From Strigamia acuminata (lineage: Eukaryota; Arthropoda; Chilopoda; Geophilomorpha; Linotaeniidae): a stretch of 60,000 nt of DNA. Of this stretch, positions 53,494-60,000 are shown in pieces (positions within the stretch are counted from its first letter, which is position 1; every line of letters begins with the position of its first letter). The translations under genes were made by a program, and so were the position numbers. The notes beneath the pieces were generated by a model. The model was not told where the DNA came from. It made no database searches and worked only from the letters and a program-made list of their open reading frames with translations. The stretch lies in the NCBI GenBank assembly GCA_949358305.1, contig OX442323.1:126001-186000 (forward strand), in the 5' to 3' direction.

Positions 53494-55153
53494 GTTGACT
53501 TAGCACAAACACCACAAGACCAATGTCTCTGAATGTTCAGAAATAGTGTTTAAACCTTAGTAGAAAGCTCCAATGTAAGTTTTAGAAACATCTAACTAAT
53601 GATTTGGGAGAATAGACTTTTGATCTCATCACAGTTGACTTAGCACAAACACCACAAGTCCAATGTCTCTGAATGTTCAGAAATAGTGTTTAAACCTTAG
53701 TAGAAGGCTCCAATGTAAGTTTTAGAAACATCTAACTAATGATTTGGGAGAATAGACTTTTGATCTCATCACAGTTGACTTAGCACAAACACCACAAGAT
53801 TAATGTCTCTGAATGTTCAGAAATAGTGTTTAAACCTTAGTAGAAGGCTCCAATGTAAGTTTTAGAAACATCTAACTAATGATTTGGGAGAATAGACTTT
53901 TGATCTCATCACAGTTGACTTAGCACAAACACCACAAGACCAATGTCTCTGAATGTTCAGAAATAGTGTTTAAACCTTAGTAGAAGGCTCCAATGTAAGT
54001 TTTAGAAATATCTAACTAATGATTTGGGAGAATAGACTTTTGATCTCATCACAGTTGACTTAGCACAAACACCACAAGTCCAATGTCTCTGAATGTTCAG
54101 AAATAGTGTTTAAACCTTTGTAGAAGGCTCCAATGTAAGTTTTAGAAACATCTAACTAATGATTTGGGAGAATAGACTTTTGATCTCATCACAGTTGACT
54201 TAGCACAAACACCACAAGATTAATGTCTCTGAATGTTCAGAAATAGTGTTTAAACCTTAGTAGAAGGCTCCAATGTAAGTTTTAGAAACATCTAACTAAT
54301 GATTTGGGAGAATAGACTTTTGATCTCATCACAGTTGACTTAGCACAAACACCACAAGACCAATGTCTCTGAATGTTCAGAAATAGTGTTTAAACCTTAG
54401 TAGAAGGCTCCAATGTAAGTTTTAGAAACATCTAACTAATGATTTGGGAGAATAGACTTTTGATCTCATCACAGATGACTTAGCACAAACACCACAAGAC
54501 CAATGTCTCTGAATGTTCAGAAATAGGGTTTAAACCTTAGTAGAAGGCTCCAATGTAAGTTTTAGAAACATCTAACCAATGATTTGGGAGAATAGACTTT
54601 TGATCTCATCACAGTTGACTTAGCACAAACACCACAAGACCAATGTCTCTGAATGTTCAGAAATAGTGTTTAAACCTTAGTAGAAAGCTCCAATGTAAGT
54701 TTTAGAAACATCTAACTAATGATTTGGGAGAATAGACTTTTGATCTCATCACAGTTGACTTAGCACAAACACCACAAGTCTAATGTCTCTGAATGTTCAG
54801 AAATAGTGTTTAAACCTTAGTAGAAGCCTTCAATTTAAATTTTAGCAACATCCAAGCACTGATTTGGGAGAATAGACTTTTGATCTCATCACAGTTGACT
54901 TAGCACAAACACCACAAGACCAATGTTTCTGAATGTTCAGAAATAGTGTTTAAACCTTAGTAGAAGGCTCCAATGTAAGTTTTAGAAACATCTAACCAAT
55001 GATTTGGGAGAATAGACTTTTGATCTCATCACAGTTGACTTAGCACAAACACCACAAGTCCAATGTCTCTGAATGTTCAGAAATAGTGTTTAAACCTTAG
55101 TAGAAGCCTTCAATGTAAGTTTTAGCAACATCCAAGCAATACATTTTGAAAAA
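53467..55153. repeat. HOR 39, 12-mer
   Basis: Class order A B C Dt B C D F A G E Z. It carries the private CCTTTGTAG (T near 54118) shared with HOR 37, which shows that the two are close copies. HOR 42 has the same order. Confidence 0.95.
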
Positions 55154-56280
55154 AAAATTTTGAGCTTATTTCACATCGCAGTTGACTTAGCACAAACACC
55201 ACAAGACCAATGTCTCTGAATGTTCAGAAATAGTGTTTAAACCTTAGTAGAAAGCTCCAATGTAAGTTTTAGAAACATCTAACTAATGATTTGGGAGAAT
55301 AGACTTTTGATCTCATCACAGTTGACTTAGCACAAACACCACAAGTCCAATGTCTCTGAATGTTCAGAAATAGTGTTTAAACCTTAGTAGAAGGCTCCAA
55401 TGTAAGTTTTAGAAACATCTAACTAATGATTTGGGAGAATAGACTTTTGATCTCATCACAGTTGACTTAGCACAAACACCACAAGATTAATGTCTCTGAA
55501 TGTTCAGAAATAGTGTTTAAACCTTAGTAGAAGGCTCCAATGTAAGTTTTAGAAACATCTAACTAATGATTTGGGAGAATAGACTTTTGATCTCATCACA
55601 GTTGACTTAGCACAAACACCACAAGACCAATGTCTCTGAATGTTCAGAAATAGTGTTTAAACCTTAGTAGAAGGCTCCAATGTAAGTTTTAGAAATATCT
55701 AACTAATGATTTGGGAGAATAGACTTTTGATCTCATCACAGTTGACTTAGCACAAACACCACAAGACCAATGTCTCTGAATGTTCAGAAATAGTGTTTAA
55801 ACCTTAGTAGAAGGCTCCAATGTAAGTTTTAGAAACATCTAACTAATGATTTGGGAGAATAGACTTTTGATCTCATCACAGATGACTTAGCACAAACACC
55901 ACAAGACCAATGTCTCTGAATGTTCAGAAATAGGGTTTAAACCTTAGTAGAAGGCTCCAATGTAAGTTTTAGAAACATCTAACCAATGATTTGGGAGAAT
56001 AGACTTTTGATCTCATCACAGTTGACTTAGCACAAACACCACAAGACCAATGTCTCTGAATGTTCAGAAATAGTGTTTAAACCTTAGTAGAAAGCTCCAA
56101 TGTAAGTTTTAGAAACATCTAACTAATGATTTGGGAGAATAGACTTTTGATCTCATCACAGTTGACTTAGCACAAACACCACAAGTCTAATGTCTCTGAA
56201 TGTTCAGAAATAGTGTTTAAACCTTAGTAGAAGCCTTCAATGTAAGTTTTAGCAACATCCAAGCAATACATTTTGAAAAA
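55154..56280. repeat. HOR 40, 8-mer with GTCT hybrid terminal monomer
   Basis: Class order A B C Dt D F A Z. The terminal monomer (56161-56307) begins with GTCT and ends CCTTCAATG plus boundary, as in HOR 38. Monomers 4-8 correspond to the whole of HOR 38. Confidence 0.95.
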
Positions 56281-58247
56281 AAAATTTTGAGCTTATTTCA
56301 CATCGCAGTTGACTTAGCACAAACACCACAAGACCAATGTCTCTGAATGTTCAGAAATAGTGTTTAAACCTTAGTAGAAAGCTCCAATGTAAGTTTTAGA
56401 AACATCTAACTAATGATTTGGGAGAATAGACTTTTGATCTCATCACAGTTGACTTAGCACAAACACCACAAGTCCAATGTCTCTGAATGTTCAGAAATAG
56501 TGTTTAAACCTTAGTAGAAGGCTCCAATGTAAGTTTTAGAAACATCTAACTAATGATTTGGGAGAATAGACTTTTGATCTCATCACAGTTGACTTAGCAC
56601 AAACACCACAAGATTAATGTCTCTGAATGTTCAGAAATAGTGTTTAAACCTTAGTAGAAGGCTCCAATGTAAGTTTTAGAAACATCTAACTAATGATTTG
56701 GGAGAATAGACTTTTGATCTCATCACAGTTGACTTAGCACAAACACCACAAGACCAATGTCTCTGAATGTTCAGAAATAGTGTTTAAACCTTAGTAGAAG
56801 GCTCCAATGTAAGTTTTAGAAATATCTAACTAATGATTTGGGAGAATAGACTTTTGATCTCATCACAGTTGACTTAGCACAAACACCACAAGTCCAATGT
56901 CTCTGAATGTTCAGAAATAGTGTTTAAACCTTAGTAGAAGGCTCCAATGTAAGTTTTAGAAACATCTAACTAATGATTTGGGAGAATAGACTTTTGATCT
57001 CATCACAGTTGACTTAGCACAAACACCACAAGATTAATGTCTCTGAATGTTCAGAAATAGTGTTTAAACCTTAGTAGAAGGCTCCAATGTAAGTTTTAGA
57101 AACATCTAACTAATGATTTGGGAGAATAGACTTTTGATCTCATCACAGTTGACTTAGCACAAACACCACAAGACCAATGTCTCTGAATGTTCAGAAATAG
57201 TGTTTAAACCTTAGTAGAAGGCTCCAATGTAAGTTTTAGAAACATCTAACTAATGATTTGGGAGAATAGACTTTTGATCTCATCACAGATGACTTAGCAC
57301 AAACACCACAAGACCAATGTCTCTGAATGTTCAGAAATAGGGTTTAAACCTTAGTAGAAGGCTCCAATGTAAGTTTTAGAAACATCTAACCAATGATTTG
57401 GGAGAATAGACTTTTGATCTCATCACAGTTGACTTAGCACAAACACCACAAGACCAATGTCTCTGAATGTTCAGAAATAGTGTTTAAACCTTAGTAGAAA
57501 GCTCCAATGTAAGTATTAGAAACATCTAACTAATGATTTGGGAGAATAGACTTTTGATCTCATCACAGTTGACTTAGCACAAACACCACAAGTCTAATGT
57601 CTCTGAATGTTCAGAAATAGTGTTTAAACCTTAGTAGAAGCCTTCAATTTAAATTTTAGCAACATCCAAGCACTGATTTGGGAGAATAGACTTTTGATCT
57701 CATCACAGTTGACTTAGCACAAACACCACAAGACCAATGTCTCTGAATGTTCAGAAATAGTGTTTAAACCTTAGTAGAAGGCTCCAATGTAAGTTTTAGA
57801 AACATCTAACTAATGATTTGGGAGAATAGACTTTTGATCTCATCACAGATGACTTAGCACAAACACCACAAGACCAATGTCTCTGAATGTTCAGAAATAG
57901 GGTTTAAACCTTAGTAGAAGGCTCCAATGTAAGTTTTAGAAACATCTAACCAATGATTTGGGAGAATAGACTTTTGATCTCATCACAGTTGACTTAGCAC
58001 AAACACCACAAGACCAATGTCTCTGAATGTTCAGAAATAGTGTTTAAACCTTAGTAGAAAGCTCCAATGTAAGTTTTAGAAACATCTAACTAATGATTTG
58101 GGAGAATAGACTTTTGATCTCATCACAGTTGACTTAGCACAAACACCACAAGTCCAATGTCTCTGAATGTTCAGAAATAGTGTTTAAACCTTAGTAGAAG
58201 CCTTCAATGTAAGTTTTAGCAACATCCAAGCAATACATTTTGAAAAA
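56281..58247. repeat. HOR 41, 14-mer
   Basis: Class order A B C Dt B C D F A G D F A Z. After G, where the 12-mer has E Z, this HOR repeats D F A before the terminal monomer. A private T-to-A change at 57515 gives AAGTATTAG in the second A monomer. Confidence 0.95.
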
Positions 58248-59934
58248 AAAATTTTGAGCTTATTTCACATCGCAGTTGACTTAGCACAAACACCACAAGA
58301 CCAATGTCTCTGAATGTTCAGAAATAGTGTTTAAACCTTAGTAGAAAGCTCCAATGTAAGTTTTAGAAACATCTAACTAATGATTTGGGAGAATAGACTT
58401 TTGATCTCATCACAGTTGACTTAGCACAAACACCACAAGCCCAATGTCTCTGAATGTTCAGAAATAGTGTTTAAACCTTAGTAGAAGGCTCCAATGTAAG
58501 TTTTAGAAACATCTAACTAATGATTTGGGAGAATAGACTTTTGATCTCATCACAGTTGACTTAGCACAAACACCACAAGATTAATGTCTCTGAATGTTCA
58601 GAAATAGTGTTTAAACCTTAGTAGAAGGCTCCAATGTAAGTTTTAGAAACATCTAACTAATGATTTGGGAGAATAGACTTTTGATCTCATCACAGTTGAC
58701 TTAGCACAAACACCACAAGACCAATGTCTCTGAATGTTCAGAAATAGTGTTTAAACCTTAGTAGAAGGCTCCAATGTAAGTTTTAGAAATATCTAACTAA
58801 TGATTTGGGAGAATAGACTTTTGATCTCATCACAGTTGACTTAGCACAAACACCACAAGTCCAATGTCTCTGAATGTTCAGAAATAGTGTTTAAACCTTA
58901 GTAGAAGGCTCCAATGTAAGTTTTAGAAACATCTAACTAATGATTTGGGAGAATAGACTTTTGATCTCATCACAGTTGACTTAGCACAAACACCACAAGA
59001 TTAATGTCTCTGAATGTTCAGAAATAGTGTTTAAACCTTAGTAGAAGGCTCCAATGTAAGTTTTAGAAACATCTAACTAATGATTTGGGAGAATAGACTT
59101 TTGATCTCATCACAGTTGACTTAGCACAAACACCACAAGACCAATGTCTCTGAATGTTCAGAAATAGTGTTTAAACCTTAGTAGAAGGCTCCAATGTAAG
59201 TTTTAGAAACATCTAACTAATGATTTGGGAGAATAGACTTTTGATCTCATCACAGATGACTTAGCACAAACACCACAAGACCAATGTCTCTGAATGTTCA
59301 GAAATAGGGTTTAAACCTTAGTAGAAGGCTCCAATGTAAGTTTTAGAAACATCTAACCAATGATTTGGGAGAATAGACTTTTGATCTCATCACAGTTGAC
59401 TTAGCACAAACACCACAAGACCAATGTCTCTGAATGTTCAGAAATAGTGTTTAAACCTTAGTAGAAAGCTCCAATGTAAGTTTTAGAAACATCTAACTAA
59501 TGATTTGGGAGAATAGACTTTTGATCTCATCACAGTTGACTTAGCACAAACACCACAAGTCTAATGTCTCTGAATGTTCAGAAATAGTGTTTAAACCTTA
59601 GTAGAAGCCTTCAATTTAAATTTTAGCAACATCCAAGCACTGATTTGGGAGAATAGACTTTTGATCTCATCACAGTTGACTTAGCACAAACACCACAAGA
59701 CCAATGTTTCTGAATGTTCAGAAATAGTGTTTAAACCTTAGTAGAAGGCTCCAATGTAAGTTTTAGAAACATCTAACCAATGATTTGGGAGAATAGACTT
59801 TTGATCTCATCACAGTTGACTTAGCACAAACACCACAAGTCCAATGTCTCTGAATGTTCAGAAATAGTGTTTAAACCTTAGTAGAAGCCTTCAATGTAAG
59901 TTTTAGCAACATCCAAGCAATACATTTTGAAAAA
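58248..59934. repeat. HOR 42, 12-mer (HOR 39 type)
   Basis: Class order A B C Dt B C D F A G E Z. Private mark: GCCC at 58439-58442 where B has GTCC. It lacks the CCTTTGTAG of HOR 39. Confidence 0.95.
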
Positions 59935-60000
59935 AAAATTTTGAGCTTATTTCACATCGCAGTTGACTTAGCACAAACACCACAAGACCAATGTCTCTGA
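59935..60000. repeat. HOR 43, partial (array continues)
   Basis: This is the boundary remainder and the first 39 bases of an opener with GACC. The window ends inside the array, as it also began inside it, so the array is longer than 60 kb on both sides. Confidence 0.95.

Larger units (their letters stand above)
1..60000. repeat. Satellite array of 140-bp monomers organised in variable HORs
   Basis: The GTTGAC/GATGAC start of the monomer recurs every 140 bases from position 28 to the end, except that each HOR-terminal monomer is 147 bases. Summing gives 426 monomers and 42 boundaries (426x140 + 42x7 = 59,934), which matches the observed phase exactly. All copies run the same way and no foreign sequence interrupts them. 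The standard monomer has 49 G+C of 140 and no CpG. Long HOR-structured, CpG-poor arrays of monomers this size are typical of eukaryotic centromeric or pericentromeric satellites; that placement is inference. No gene or RNA gene is present in any part of the window. Confidence 0.98.

Noticed and set aside
1-60000. CRISPR array or prokaryotic direct repeats
   Set aside because: Copies abut with no unique spacers, the unit is 140 bp, and HOR structure is present; none of this fits CRISPR.
1-60000. Protein-coding or tandem-repeat protein gene
   Set aside because: Stops occur in all six frames of each standard monomer and the 140-bp period shifts frame every copy. The longest stop-free stretch in standard monomers is about 110 bases.
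1-60000. CENP-B box
   Set aside because: The box needs TTCG and CGGG; the standard monomer has no CpG and I found no match in the variants.
1-60000. Naming the species or known satellite family
   Set aside because: I do not recognise the monomer. CpG loss fits both plants and vertebrates, so any name would be a guess.
1-60000. tRNA or 5S-like Pol III genes within the monomer
   Set aside because: No B-box (GGTTCGA-like) sequence or cloverleaf is visible; the lack of CpG excludes the usual B box.

Overview
The whole window is one uninterrupted tandem satellite array; I find no protein-coding gene, RNA gene, transposon or unique sequence. The basic unit is a 140-bp monomer, about 35% GC, always head to tail in the same direction. 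I count 426 complete monomers from position 1 to 59934, plus the start of another. The monomer holds stop codons in all six frames, so coding is excluded. The sequence is eukaryotic in character and is most likely a centromeric or pericentromeric array. The standard monomer has no CpG but many TG/CA steps, as expected of long-methylated DNA (a plant or vertebrate). I do not recognise the satellite family and cannot name the species.

The monomers form higher-order repeats (HORs). Each HOR ends in a monomer of 147 bp whose tail is replaced by a diverged form with a run of nine A, then AAAATTTT-type sequence, then CATCGCAG. There are 42 complete HORs (5 to 20 monomers, mean about 10) and one partial HOR. 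HOR lengths all equal 140n+7 exactly, so no indel has been fixed anywhere. HORs are numbered 1 to 43 from the left. HOR starts are placed at the AAAATTTT inside the boundary; the first monomer (GTTGAC) begins 27 bases later.

Monomer classes used in the entries: A, opener with GACC and AAAGCTCC (A' has ATAATG); B, GTCC with AAGGCTCC (Bg has CTAGCT); C, GATTAATG; D, GACC with TCTCTG and CTAACT, the consensus (Dt has GAAATATC, Du has GTTTTAACC); E, GACC with TTTCTG and usually CTAACC (E' has CTAACT); F, GATGAC, usually with ATAGGG; G, CCTTCAATTTAAAT with CCAAGCACTG; H, ACTTC with CCAAGCGCTG or CCAAGCACTG; Z, the 147-bp terminal monomer (Zg has CCGATG).

Layout. Positions 1-6335 carry the Bg-containing HORs, with a 2,394-bp tandem duplication. 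Positions 6336-39550 mix about a dozen HOR types, copied in multi-HOR blocks at offsets of 8,302, 3,801 and 12,810 bp. Positions 37.8-49.1 kb are a 5,621-bp tandem duplication with shared private substitutions. Positions 49953-60000 carry HORs built on a Dt-containing 12-mer, with fusions (20-mer) and deletions (5-mer, 8-mer). Hybrid monomers at several HOR junctions show where unequal exchange happened. The array is best read as a record of recent, repeated unequal crossover or conversion, with the A9 boundary as the fixed landmark.
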